NCBI GenBank assembly: GCA_002451555.1 | Contig: DKCU01000020.1 | Coordinates: forward strand, 1-44,765 | From: Candidatus Segatella albertsiae | Lineage (GTDB): Bacteria; Bacteroidota; Bacteroidia; Bacteroidales; Bacteroidaceae | Direction of reading: 5' to 3' | Length of the DNA: 44,765 nt | Position numbers and translations under genes: made by a program | The notes under the pieces: model-generated | Told to the model about the DNA's origin: nothing | Database searches by the model: none | Seen by the model: only the letters and a program-made list of their open reading frames with translations | Part shown: positions 23,101-31,489 of the stretch, piece by piece | Layout of the letters: every line of letters starts with the position of its first letter | Position numbering within the stretch: position 1 is the first letter of the stretch

Positions 23101-23631
23101 GTTTCTGAATATTGAAAAGTTGACACTCCCGTAACTTCTATGCTCTAGAAATTTTGGATGCTCTGAGAAGTCGTAGTTCTTACCGTGCTCGAAGACAAAA
23201 ATTCCATTTTCCTGCAGTAAGTCGCCATTTAGTACGAGGTCTGGAATCTTGGGTAGCTCTTCCAAGGCATAGGGTGGGTCGGCGAAGATGAAGTCGAATT
23301 TTTGGTGGCATGATTTCAGAAAGCGAAATACATCGCCACGTATCAAGATATCTCTTTCTTCGCCTAACTTCTTGAAGCACTGGCGGATGAAATTGGCGTG
23401 GTCTCGGTCGGCTTCCACGCTTACCACTTGCTTGCAGCCTCGGGAAATCAATTCGAGTGATATGCTGCCTGTGCCGGCGAAAAGATCGAGAGCTGTGGCG
23501 TCCTCGAAATCTATATATCCCTGAAGTACATTGAAGATGTTCTCCTTGGCGAAGTCTGTTGTGGGACGTGCCTTGAATGTGCGTGGAATATCAAAATGCC
23601 GTCCCTTATATTCTCCTGTGATAATTCTCAT
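23098..23631 (-). CDS. rsmD: 16S rRNA (guanine-N2)-methyltransferase RsmD
   Basis: The 177-residue protein methylates G966 of 16S rRNA using S-adenosylmethionine. It shows MRIITGEYKGR, RPTTDFAKENIFNVL, motif I ALDLFAGTGSISLELISRG and the catalytic DPPY (FIFADPPYALEELPKIP). The length is normal. It is the last gene of a probable three-gene minus-strand operon, 25 bp after the DUF3822 gene. Confidence 0.92.
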   Translation of the reverse strand: MRIITGEYKGRHFDIPRTFKARPTTDFAKENIFNVLQGYIDFEDATALDLFAGTGSISLELISRGCKQVVSVEADRDHANFIRQCFKKLGEERDILIRGDVFRFLKSCHQKFDFIFADPPYALEELPKIPDLVLNGDLLQENGIFVFEHGKNYDFSEHPKFLEHRSYGSVNFSIFRN

Positions 23632-23656
23632 TTCCCTGTTGATTTTATTTTTTGAT

Positions 23657-24472
23657 TTACTTGTTCATGTATAGCGTAAGCAGGTCGAAAGGCATCCCCT
23701 TGATTTCTGTGATGGGAGCTCTATTGAACTCTGCCGCTGGATTCAACGTGAGTACTTTCTTGATGTATAGCTTTGTGTTGTAAAGCAGCCAATCTTTGTC
23801 GGGTATGTTACCCAATAAATGCAACTCGTCTTGCTGCTGGTTGAATCCCAGTTGTTTCCATACATAAAGTATGAAGTACAAGGCATCCTTGGAATGGGAT
23901 GCCTCGAATGAGTTGAAAAACTTGAAGCGATTCTTCTCGAAGCAAAATATGTCAAGTTTCTTCTCATGGCAGTAAGCGTAAAGCTTGCGGTGGATACCTG
24001 TAAAGTTGCGTTGGTGTAGGTAATTCCATACAGGCTGTAGGATAGGTGTGAAGCGCACGTCCTTGAAATTGTCTTCTACCACCAATTTCAAGTCCTTGTT
24101 GATGCAGAATATCGCCACGACATTGAGATTGGGTTGTACTCTATAGAGAATGGCATCGCTGTCATGCCCCGTGAAGGCATGATGGTAAAGGATGGGGGCG
24201 TCTTCTTCCTTGAATTCCTCTATTGGTACGATGAGCAATGGGGTGTCGATGTAGATGCGCGCCTTGAGATAGCCGCGGAGCAAGAGGTCGCTTTCCTTGA
24301 ACGCCTGACGTAAGTTGGCAGCCATGGATACACCACTCTTTACAGTGTAAGGCTCATATATGACTTGGTGCTCTGCTTCTCTGTCGATGACAGAAAAACT
24401 GAGTGTGTTGTTGCTCACCCGAATGGTGAGTCGGGCTTGTTGCCAGCTCTTGTTGTTACCAGTTGCCTGCAT
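23657..24472 (-). CDS. DUF3822 family protein
   Basis: The 271-residue soluble protein fits DUF3822, often found next to rsmD in Bacteroidetes. Recognisable stretches include LTIRVSNNTLSFSVIDRE, ILYHHAF, YAYCHEKKLDIFCFEKNRFKFFNSFEA, YFILYVWKQLGFNQQQDELHLLG and LYIKKVL. The fold looks like a divergent actin/Hsp70-like ATPase superfamily protein, which is my inference. Its start overlaps the end of the upstream gene by 17 bp, so translation is probably coupled. Confidence 0.75.
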   Translation of the reverse strand: MQATGNNKSWQQARLTIRVSNNTLSFSVIDREAEHQVIYEPYTVKSGVSMAANLRQAFKESDLLLRGYLKARIYIDTPLLIVPIEEFKEEDAPILYHHAFTGHDSDAILYRVQPNLNVVAIFCINKDLKLVVEDNFKDVRFTPILQPVWNYLHQRNFTGIHRKLYAYCHEKKLDIFCFEKNRFKFFNSFEASHSKDALYFILYVWKQLGFNQQQDELHLLGNIPDKDWLLYNTKLYIKKVLTLNPAAEFNRAPITEIKGMPFDLLTLYMNK

Positions 24473-24935
24473 TGTTGTTGTCTGTTGTTAAATCTCCAAT
24501 CTTTAATCCGGGAAAGTTGCCTATGGCATTGGCTTTCTCTGTTATTTCTTGTATCTCGTTCTCGCTGAGACCGTCAAGGTAGTCTTCGTAGGTGGCGGCG
24601 CATTCCATGAGAGGTACCTGCTTACCGCTCTTTGCTACTTGCATGCTTGCTGTCAGGGAGAATCGTTTTCCTTCGGTGAAAGGGATGTACTGAAGTGTGT
24701 CAGCGAGTAGCCTTTCCCTTACCAGTATGGTGAAATCTCCAGTGTATGTGCCATGGCGTTTTTTGTACTGTTCTTCTGCCGTGCGTATCTTGATGAGCCT
24801 TTCCTTGACCACTTCTTCACGTTTGGCGAGTTCCGACTGGAAGTGGAGAGGCTGGTAGATGCTCAGTAGGCATAGAATGAAAAGTACCATGGCGCACGTT
24901 CCTAATATATAATTTATGTTTATTTTTCGTTTCAT
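24456..24935 (-). CDS. Membrane-anchored pseudopilin-like hypothetical protein
   Basis: The 159-residue protein has one N-terminal membrane segment (NINYILGTCAMVLFILCLLSIYQ), then a charged helix with KIRTAEEQYKKRHGTYTGDF. This pattern (single membrane segment, long helix, then EEQYKKRHGTY) resembles pilin-like proteins, but I see no clear prepilin cleavage site. The C-terminal part is acidic. It is the first gene of the operon with DUF3822 and rsmD and has a full TTTG-N19-TATCTTTG promoter. Confidence 0.6.
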   Translation of the reverse strand: MKRKININYILGTCAMVLFILCLLSIYQPLHFQSELAKREEVVKERLIKIRTAEEQYKKRHGTYTGDFTILVRERLLADTLQYIPFTEGKRFSLTASMQVAKSGKQVPLMECAATYEDYLDGLSENEIQEITEKANAIGNFPGLKIGDLTTDNNNAGNW

Positions 24936-24950
24936 TTCAAAAAGTATTGT

Positions 24951-24958
24951 TACTTTTG
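24951..24958 (+). promoter_or_regulatory. -7 box for the RecD-like helicase
   Basis: TACTTTTG followed by CA lies 88 bp before the ATG at 25047. It overlaps the leader of the divergent operon, so the two promoters face across about 50 bp. Confidence 0.55.
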
Positions 24959-24998
24959 CAAAGGCATCCTAAAATGCCGTGACATTTTAACTTGGGTA

Positions 24999-25029
24999 CA
25001 AAGATACTTCAAAATATAGACAACGCAAA
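24999..25029 (-). promoter_or_regulatory. Promoter TTTG-N19-TATCTTTG of the pseudopilin-DUF3822-rsmD operon
   Basis: On the minus strand TTTG (25026-25029) and TATCTTTG (24999-25006) are 19 bp apart, a full consensus match. Confidence 0.75.
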
Positions 25030-25046
25030 ATATTTTCGCAATTATT

Positions 25047-26546
25047 ATGGTCTTGGACGAATTAAAATATAGAATTTTGCAGCAGTTTGGCTTTGCTCCT
25101 ACCCAGGAACAAGGCCAGGCTTTAGATACTTTTGCTCGTTTTCTCACCGATAAGTCCCCTCGTGTGGCAATGATTCTAAGGGGTAGCGCCGGTACGGGTA
25201 AGACTTCTCTTTCGGGTGCTATCGTGCGTACTCTTAAGATTGTCGGTCAGAAGGTGATGCTTTTGGCTCCTACTGGGCGTGCCGCAAAGGTGTTCTCGCT
25301 TAATAGTGGATGTCCTGCTTACACCATCCACCGGCGCATCTATCGTGAAAAGTCTTTCTCGGGGGTGGATGGACTGTTCAATCTCAATGACAATCTCTAT
25401 GCCGATACTTTGTTTATGGTGGATGAGGCTTCGATGGTTTCCAACATGGGGTTGGGTGGTTTTTGCACTAGTTCCAATGGGATGGGTAGCACAAGTTTTG
25501 GCAGCGGTTGTCTCTTGGATGATCTTGTCCAGTTCGTTTATCAGGGAAGGAATGATCGCTTGATGCTCATTGGCGACAAGGCGCAGCTGCCTCCCGTGGG
25601 AGAGGAGGAGTCGCCCGCTTTAAGCCGCATGGTGTTGGAAGGGTATGGGCTGAAGGTGTATGAGTGTGACCTTAACGAAGTATTGCGACAAAGTCAGGAG
25701 TCTGGTATATTGTATAATGCTACTGTTGTTCGACAGATGATAACTCACGATGACATTACACAGTTGCCTTTGGTTCGTTTTCATGGCTTTGCCGATATTG
25801 TTATGGTGCCAGGAGGCGATTTGGTGGAGAGCCTTGCCAATAGTTATTATCAAGTGGGGCAAGATGAAACAATGGTCATCACTCGTAGTAACAAACGTGC
25901 CAATATCTATAATAATGGTATTCGTAACATGGTGCTCGATCGTGAGGAACAACTCTCGGGAGGTGATATGATCATGATCGTAAAGAACAATTATTTTTGG
26001 ACAGAAAAGGAAAAAAAAGAGATGATGGCGCAGCAGCCAAAGGATGTTGCGGAAAATTCTTCGCTCCCTTCCTTCTTGGCGAATGGAGACAGGGCGAAGG
26101 TACTGCGTGTACGCAATCACATAGAGCTTTACGGCTTTCGTTTTGCGACACTACTGCTTCAATTGCCCGATTACGATGATTATGAGATTAGTGTGACGGC
26201 ATTGTTGGATACGTTGTGTAGTGAAGCTCCCGCTTTGACTCGTGAGGAACAGGAAAAACTCTTTCTGGGTGTGGAGGAGGATTATCAGGATGTACCTTTA
26301 AAGGCTGATCGCCTAAAAGCTATTCGTACAGATTCTTATTATAATGCCCTGCAGGTGAAATATGCTTATGCCATCACTTGTCACAAAGCGCAAGGTGGCC
26401 AATGGGAACATGTATATGTGGATCAGGGGTACATGACGGATGATATGTTGACTCCTGATTACATTCATTGGCTATATACGGCATTTACTCGTGCGAAAAG
26501 CAAGTTGTTCTTGGTGAATTGGCCGGCTACGCAGACGGTAAAGTAG
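25047..26546 (+). CDS. RecD/Dda-like superfamily 1 DNA helicase
   Basis: The 499-residue protein has Walker A GSAGTGKTS (about 47-55), motif Ib APTGRAAKV, Walker B MVDEASM, motif III LIGDKAQLPPVG and a C-terminal UvrD_C_2 domain with AITCHKAQGGQWEHVYVD and LYTAFTRAKSKLFLV. It lacks the N-terminal region of long RecD2 proteins and resembles the short 5'-3' helicases of Bacteroidetes. Expected role: DNA unwinding in repair or replication. A short Gly/Ser-rich insert (GLGGFCTSSNGMGSTSFGSG) sits just after Walker B. A terminator follows. Confidence 0.85.
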   Translation: MVLDELKYRILQQFGFAPTQEQGQALDTFARFLTDKSPRVAMILRGSAGTGKTSLSGAIVRTLKIVGQKVMLLAPTGRAAKVFSLNSGCPAYTIHRRIYREKSFSGVDGLFNLNDNLYADTLFMVDEASMVSNMGLGGFCTSSNGMGSTSFGSGCLLDDLVQFVYQGRNDRLMLIGDKAQLPPVGEEESPALSRMVLEGYGLKVYECDLNEVLRQSQESGILYNATVVRQMITHDDITQLPLVRFHGFADIVMVPGGDLVESLANSYYQVGQDETMVITRSNKRANIYNNGIRNMVLDREEQLSGGDMIMIVKNNYFWTEKEKKEMMAQQPKDVAENSSLPSFLANGDRAKVLRVRNHIELYGFRFATLLLQLPDYDDYEISVTALLDTLCSEAPALTREEQEKLFLGVEEDYQDVPLKADRLKAIRTDSYYNALQVKYAYAITCHKAQGGQWEHVYVDQGYMTDDMLTPDYIHWLYTAFTRAKSKLFLVNWPATQTVK

Positions 26547-26558
26547 GGAAATAAAAAA

Positions 26559-26589
26559 AATCCGAAACCTTCTTGAAGGAATCGGATTC
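26559..26589 (+). terminator. Terminator of the helicase gene
   Basis: AATCCGA pairs with TCGGATT, with an inner CCTTC/GAAGG stem, followed by CTTTATTTTTTT. Confidence 0.8.
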
Positions 26590-26618
26590 TTTATTTTTTT
26601 GAGTTGTTTTGGGAAACG

Positions 26619-26700
26619 TGGGTGGTGATGGATTCGAACCACCGAAGGCATAGCCAGCAGATTTACAGTCTGCCCCATTTGGCCACTCTGGTAACCACCC
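26619..26700 (-). tRNA. tRNA-Tyr (GTA)
   Basis: Minus-strand acceptor GGGTGGT pairs with ACCACCC. The anticodon stem-loop is GCAGACTGTAAATCTGC with anticodon GTA. The long variable arm (CTGGCTATGCCTTCGG) fits a class II tRNA, and the T arm carries TTCGAAT. CCA is not encoded: the three bases after the acceptor are A, C, G. Confidence 0.95.
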
Positions 26701-26725
26701 TTGCTCTATCTTTTCAAAAGCGTTG

Positions 26726-26733
26726 CAAAGGTA
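26726..26733 (-). promoter_or_regulatory. -7 box of tRNA-Tyr
   Basis: The minus strand reads TACCTTTG, about 26 bp before the mature 5' end. Confidence 0.65.
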
Positions 26734-26779
26734 ATGCTTTTATTTCGTTCCACCAAATTTTTTTTGTACTTTTTCTTGA

Positions 26780-26836
26780 AAACTTTCATTTTCCTGATAA
26801 AAACTTTCATTTTTCAGTGAAACTTTCTCTTTTTTG
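26780..26836. repeat. Three AACTTTC-type short repeats
   Basis: AACTTTCATTTTCC, AACTTTCATTTTTC and AACTTTCTCTTTTTT occur in tandem in the AT-rich gap between tRNA-Tyr and potD. No function is evident. Confidence 0.6.
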
Positions 26837-26912
26837 ATATAAAAATCACCATCAATTAAAAGTAGATACTAAAAGCGATGGCTTTCATTCTTCAACTCCT
26901 AACTTCTAATTT

Positions 26913-28307
26913 CTAACATTTGATAATGTGGTGTCGGCGATGTTTTCTCGAAAGTCTTCTGTGTTTGTAATGTTCATATTTCCTGAAAGCTATCAATATC
27001 GTCAAGACCAAGACCGTCGCCAAGAGAAAAATAACTATGCCACCTCCTAGGTTGTCTCCCTTTACTTTTGACCACATGTCAAGTACTTCCGGTGTATGTT
27101 CACCTGCATCGTGAATCATAGCGCATCGTGCCACTACGTTGCTGTCTGGGTACATAATGGGATTCAGATGGGCTTTTTTCGCTTCCTTGCAGTCTTTTCC
27201 GAAAAAGTAAGCTAAGTCTATTGGCTCGGGATATTCCTTTTCATCGCTCATCTCTTCGAGTACTCTTTTGCCAGCGATGCTGCTCACGTATCCCGTGGTT
27301 TCCATGTTGGCTAGTGCCACGTCTTCTTGGCAAAGATAGTTGATGAAGTAGGCGGCGGCTTTTGGATTGCGTGAGTATTTGGGGATTACCCAACCATCAA
27401 ACCATACGTTGCTGCCTTCCTTTGGTACTTCGTATCCTAGGGAGACTCCCACTTTTGCTGCCTCGTCTATGGCCCATACTGCATCACCGCTCCAGGTCAT
27501 GTTGAGATAGGCTTTGCCCTTGGTCATCGTTTCTTTACCGAAGTCTGCCTCCCAACCCTCGATGTTGGGTTTCAGTGCTTTCAGTTCTTTTTCCACTGTG
27601 GCTACTGCTTCTGGAGAATAGTCGTTCATCAGTTGCGGAACGCTCACCTTACCTGTCGCCAAGTCTTTGCGGTGCGCCCAGATGAGGGCGGTGCCATAGG
27701 AATCGCGATAGGAATCTTTCATCAGGAGCTTGCCACGGTACTTCTTTTCCCAAAGCGTTCCCCAGGTCTGTGCATCATTTAAAGGTACGTGTACCTTATT
27801 ATATAATATGCCACACGTTCCCCACATATAAGGCACAGCGTAATGGTGGGCGATGCGTCCATGGTTGCTGGTCGCATCAATCTGTTTCACAATGTAGGGG
27901 GATACGTTCTTGATGTAGTTTGGGGTCTTGCCAAAGAGGGTGTCTATGGGTAGGAGCAAGTTCTTGCCTAACATTCGCTCAATGATGTATTCTGATGGAC
28001 AGACCACATCGTAGTCTTCGTGCCCACGTTCTATCTTGGTAAGCATCACCTCATTGATGTCGAAAGTTTGGTAGATGACACGTATCTTTTTGCCTGTTTG
28101 TTGCTCGTACCATTCCGGGAATTTGGCGAGCATGTCCTCGTCAATGTAGTCGGCCCAGTTATAGACCTTGAGGATTTCCTCCCTGTTCTCCTTGTTGTAG
28201 CAAGAAGACAGAGCGAAAATTTGCAGAAGTGCTAAGGCTATAAAGACTAGGGCCTTGATCTCTTTCAAATTCTTGACTCTCTGTAATCCAAAATATATTT
28301 TACCCAT
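26913..28307 (-). CDS. potD: Spermidine/putrescine-binding lipoprotein with a C-terminal membrane segment
   Basis: The 464-residue product has a long N-terminus and a lipobox ALSSC (C36). The polyamine-binding domain follows: ILKVYNWADYIDEDML, YDVVCPSEYIIERM, YAVPYMWGTCGILYN, MTWSGDAVWAI, EGSNVWFDGWVIPKYSRNP, AAYFINYL. It captures spermidine or putrescine for the PotABC transporter. It is about 100 residues longer than E. coli PotD because of a C-terminal hydrophobic segment (GGGIVIFLLATVLVLTILIA) followed by a basic tail, so it is probably held at both ends. The start is 1 bp after the potC stop. Confidence 0.88.
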   Translation of the reverse strand: MGKIYFGLQRVKNLKEIKALVFIALALLQIFALSSCYNKENREEILKVYNWADYIDEDMLAKFPEWYEQQTGKKIRVIYQTFDINEVMLTKIERGHEDYDVVCPSEYIIERMLGKNLLLPIDTLFGKTPNYIKNVSPYIVKQIDATSNHGRIAHHYAVPYMWGTCGILYNKVHVPLNDAQTWGTLWEKKYRGKLLMKDSYRDSYGTALIWAHRKDLATGKVSVPQLMNDYSPEAVATVEKELKALKPNIEGWEADFGKETMTKGKAYLNMTWSGDAVWAIDEAAKVGVSLGYEVPKEGSNVWFDGWVIPKYSRNPKAAAYFINYLCQEDVALANMETTGYVSSIAGKRVLEEMSDEKEYPEPIDLAYFFGKDCKEAKKAHLNPIMYPDSNVVARCAMIHDAGEHTPEVLDMWSKVKGDNLGGGIVIFLLATVLVLTILIAFRKYEHYKHRRLSRKHRRHHIIKC

Positions 28308-28308
28308 T

Positions 28309-29133
28309 TTACTTCTTTTTCTTGTTTTTGTCGGAACGACGATTGATAATGATCAGCATCACAAGCACGAGCACAAAGATAATGGTGCTGAGTGGGCGGA
28401 GTTCTGGTGTGAGACCACCCTTGCGTGCATCTGCATAGATAAAGGTGGAGAGGGTCTCCAATCCTTCGTTGCCAATGGTAAAGATGGTGACGGCAAAGTC
28501 ATCGATACTCATTGTGATAGCAAGCATGAAACCTGAAATCATGCCAGGCAGGATCTCTGGGATAATTACTTTGCGAAGTGCTTGCATAGGTGAGGCACCT
28601 AGGTCGAGAGCCGCTTCGTAGAGATTAGGGTTCATCTGTTTCAGTCGTGGCATCACACTCAGGATGACGTATGGCAGACAGAAAGTGATGTGCGCCAGTA
28701 CCACTGTGGTATAACCCTGCGGAATGCCCATGGTGATGAAAAGCAGAAAGAGGGATATGCCTATGATGATGTCGCCGTTGAGTATCGGGATGTTGTTCAC
28801 AAACGAGATGGCTTGGCGTGCATATCTGTTTCGTAGGTTATGGATTCCGATGGCTGTCAGCGTGCCGAAGAGCGTGGATGCGGTGGCAGTAATCAGTGCG
28901 ATGGTAATTGTGTTGATGAGCGCTGCCGTCAAGGAATGGTGGGTGCCTTCGGCAAAAAGGCTTTTGTAGAGCTGGAGGGAGAATCCGGTCCAGTTACCCA
29001 TCACCTTGGCCTCGGTGAACGAGAAAATCACAATGATGATGATAGGTGAGTAAAGTAATAACAAAAGTAACCAAAGGTAACCTTGGCAGAATACTTTTTT
29101 CATCATTTCCTTGGAGAATAATGTCTTCATCAT
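28309..29133 (-). CDS. potC: Spermidine/putrescine ABC transporter permease PotC
   Basis: The ATG at 29131-29133 (MMKTLFSKEMMKK) gives 274 residues with six membrane segments. The EAA loop EAALDLGASPMQALRKVIIPEILPG contacts the ATPase PotA. The open frame extends to 29403, but that part is the shadow of potB. The chosen start overlaps the potB stop as ATGA, giving coupled translation. Confidence 0.9.
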   Translation of the reverse strand: MMKTLFSKEMMKKVFCQGYLWLLLLLLYSPIIIIVIFSFTEAKVMGNWTGFSLQLYKSLFAEGTHHSLTAALINTITIALITATASTLFGTLTAIGIHNLRNRYARQAISFVNNIPILNGDIIIGISLFLLFITMGIPQGYTTVVLAHITFCLPYVILSVMPRLKQMNPNLYEAALDLGASPMQALRKVIIPEILPGMISGFMLAITMSIDDFAVTIFTIGNEGLETLSTFIYADARKGGLTPELRPLSTIIFVLVLVMLIIINRRSDKNKKKK

Positions 29134-29915
29134 CTGATACCTCCTTCCTTTCTTCCGCCATCGCCGGCGATGAGTGTGGATGCTCCTATAAGGAAGAGCA
29201 TGATGAGTGAGAGGGCCGCGCCATAGTTCCACATGGAGTTGTTGATGTTCTCCTGGATGGTAGTTCCAAAGAGCTTGATATTGTTCATCGTCAGTAGTTC
29301 CGAGATGGCGAAGGTCGAGATGGTTGGCATGAACACCATCAGAATGCCACTTGCTACGCCAGGCATGGAGAGCGGAAGGATGACCTTGAAAAACTGTTGC
29401 CATGGCGATGCTCCCAGGTCTTCGGCTGCCTCTATGTAGCTCCTGTCCATCTTTTGGAGTGTGTTGTAGATGGGATAAATCATGAATGGGATGAAATTAT
29501 ACACCATACCAAACAAGAGCGCTCCCTCGCCGAGTGGAAGGTCGGCGAAGTCAAAGAGTGCCACTGTGGCGAGCGTACGTACCAGGATATTGACCCACAT
29601 AGGCAAGATGAAGAGCATGACGATGGTGCTTGCATATTTCATCTTGGTCTGTGTTAGGATATAAGCAGCAGGATAGCCCAGCAGAATGCAGAGCAAGGTG
29701 TTTAGAAATGCGATTCCGATGGAATAAACAAAGGTGTTGATGGCCTCTGGGTGCGCTAAAAATTTTTGGAAGTTATAGAGTGTGATAGAGCCATTCTCAT
29801 CGGTGAAGGCAAATACAACGATGAGTATTAGTGGCAAGACCACAAATATGGCAGCAAAGATGGCGTAGGGTATCGACCAACTTTGGCGGGATGATATAAA
29901 CTTTACGATATTCAA
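29130..29915 (-). CDS. potB: Spermidine/putrescine ABC transporter permease PotB
   Basis: The 261-residue inner-membrane permease has six hydrophobic segments and the EAA loop EAAEDLGASPWQQFFKVILPLSMPG. There is no ATG at the 5' end. The best start is TTG at 29913-29915 (NIVKFISSRQSWSIPYAIFA), 16 bp after the potA stop. It pairs with PotC to form the channel. Confidence 0.88.
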   Translation of the reverse strand: MNIVKFISSRQSWSIPYAIFAAIFVVLPLILIVVFAFTDENGSITLYNFQKFLAHPEAINTFVYSIGIAFLNTLLCILLGYPAAYILTQTKMKYASTIVMLFILPMWVNILVRTLATVALFDFADLPLGEGALLFGMVYNFIPFMIYPIYNTLQKMDRSYIEAAEDLGASPWQQFFKVILPLSMPGVASGILMVFMPTISTFAISELLTMNNIKLFGTTIQENINNSMWNYGAALSLIMLFLIGASTLIAGDGGRKEGGIR

Positions 29916-29931
29916 TGTTCAGTGTTTAGTG

Positions 29932-31359
29932 TTAAATGTTAAATGAAATGGCGTTTGTCGGGATTGTTATAGCAACATGGTCTCCCAAGTCCCACACGTC
30001 TTGTGTATCTACATAGAGCTTCTCTCCCCAGTCTGTATCGATGGTGAGGTGGTAGTGGTCTCCCTTGTATAGAATAAAACTAATGTCGCCCGTAAAGGTT
30101 CCTTCTTCCTCGTTGTCGAAGAGTTCTATCTTGTCGAAAGGTACGCTTACAGTTACGGATTGCGGTGCAGAAACTGTATTGTCTTGTTTGTTGGTGCGGT
30201 TTTCTTGTGCAGCCCGTTTTTGGGCAAGGTCCTCTATGAGAAATTCGCAACCCAAAAACTCGATGGTGTTGTCCCCGCAGACCTTTGCCTCAAAGATGTT
30301 TGAGATATGATCCTTTTTCATGATATGGATGTTGTCGGGAATCACACTCATGCCTATGGTCTGCCCTACCTCGAAGTGCTTGTAGTTTTGTATCAAGAAT
30401 TCATAGCCTTTGTTGCTTTCTGCCAGCATCTCATAGTGTACTCCCTTGAATATGCTGGAGGTGATTTTGCCGACAAACTGAGCATTTGTTGTGTCGGTGG
30501 AAATCTCGATGTCTTCTGGACGAATCACGACATCGACTTGTTCGTCCTTCCCAAATCCCTTATCGACACATGGTATTTCCGAGCCTGCCACATTGACAAG
30601 GCAATCGTGGCTCATAGTGCCGCAGAGGATGTTGCTTTCGCCGATGAAGTCAGCCACGAAGGCATTGGCTGGTTCGTTGTAAATGTCGGTAGGTGTGCCT
30701 ATCTGCTGAATCTCACCCTCGCTCATCACCACGATGGTGTCGCTCAAAGTAAGTGCTTCCTCTTGGTCATGGGTTACATAGACGAAAGTAATGCCCAACC
30801 GTTCGTGCATCTCTTTCAATTCTAATTGCATGTCTTTTCGCATCTTGAGATCCAGGGCTGCAAGCGGTTCGTCGAGCAGAAGTACTTCTGGCTCATTGAC
30901 GATGGCACGGGCAATGGCGATGCGCTGTTGCTGTCCACCAGAGAGTGAGTTGACATCACGATATTCATAGTCGCTCATGTTCACCATCTTGAGGGCACGT
31001 TTCACCTTAGGCATGATTTCTTCCTTTGGCGTGTGCTTGAGTTTAAGTCCAAAGGCGATGTTGTCATATACGTTGAGGTGAGGAAACAAGGCGTATTTCT
31101 GGAACACCGTGTTTACGTTGCGTTTGTAGGGAGGCAGGTTTGTGATGTTGTTGCCACCGATGGTGATAATACCTTCGGAAGCTGTCTCGAAGCCGGCCAA
31201 GAGTCTTAGTAATGTAGTTTTTCCGCAGCCCGATGGACCGAGAATGGTCATGAATTCACCCTTTCTCACAAAGAGATTGATGTTGTTGAGGGCAACTTTC
31301 TCGCCAAATCTTTTCGACACATTCTTTATGTCGATGATATGCTGTGCTGTTTTATTCAT
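29932..31359 (-). CDS. potA: Spermidine/putrescine ABC transporter ATP-binding protein PotA
   Basis: Starting at ATG 31357-31359 (MNKTAQHIIDIKNVSKRF) the protein has 475 residues. Walker A is GPSGCGKTTLLRL, the signature LSGGQQQRIAIARAI and Walker B VLLLDEPLAALD, with H-loop YVTHDQEEA. A TOBE-type C-terminal domain starts near residue 240. The protein is about 100 residues longer than typical PotA because of a polar insert (KRAAQENRTNKQDN...) and a second TOBE-like segment (VPFDKIELFDNEEEGTFTGD...YVDTQDVWDLGDHVAI). An upstream ATG at 31390-31392 lies above the promoter box and cannot be the start. Confidence 0.9.
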   Translation of the reverse strand: MNKTAQHIIDIKNVSKRFGEKVALNNINLFVRKGEFMTILGPSGCGKTTLLRLLAGFETASEGIITIGGNNITNLPPYKRNVNTVFQKYALFPHLNVYDNIAFGLKLKHTPKEEIMPKVKRALKMVNMSDYEYRDVNSLSGGQQQRIAIARAIVNEPEVLLLDEPLAALDLKMRKDMQLELKEMHERLGITFVYVTHDQEEALTLSDTIVVMSEGEIQQIGTPTDIYNEPANAFVADFIGESNILCGTMSHDCLVNVAGSEIPCVDKGFGKDEQVDVVIRPEDIEISTDTTNAQFVGKITSSIFKGVHYEMLAESNKGYEFLIQNYKHFEVGQTIGMSVIPDNIHIMKKDHISNIFEAKVCGDNTIEFLGCEFLIEDLAQKRAAQENRTNKQDNTVSAPQSVTVSVPFDKIELFDNEEEGTFTGDISFILYKGDHYHLTIDTDWGEKLYVDTQDVWDLGDHVAITIPTNAISFNI

Positions 31360-31379
31360 TTTTTGTCTTAATTTGGGTG

Positions 31380-31387
31380 CAAAGTTA
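31380..31387 (-). promoter_or_regulatory. -7 box of the potABCD operon
   Basis: The minus strand reads TAACTTTG, 20 bp above the ATG at 31359. Its position rules out the longer potA frame that begins at 31392. Confidence 0.7.
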
Positions 31388-31430
31388 GTCATTTTTCAAT
31401 AAATAATGAATAAAATTACCCAAAAAGTTG

Positions 31431-31438
31431 TACCTTTG
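31431..31438 (+). promoter_or_regulatory. -7 box of the SprT-like gene
   Basis: TACCTTTG followed by CA lies 51 bp before the ATG at 31490, divergent from potA. Confidence 0.65.
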
Positions 31439-31489
31439 CAAACGCTTTGTAATAAATAACTGATTAATTTGCATTAATATGCGTTTTAT

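Noticed and set aside
29134..29403. 5' extension of the potC frame
   Set aside because: It overlaps potB in another frame and the extra residues are His/Arg/Trp-rich nonsense. The ATGA overlap at 29130-29133 gives the natural start.
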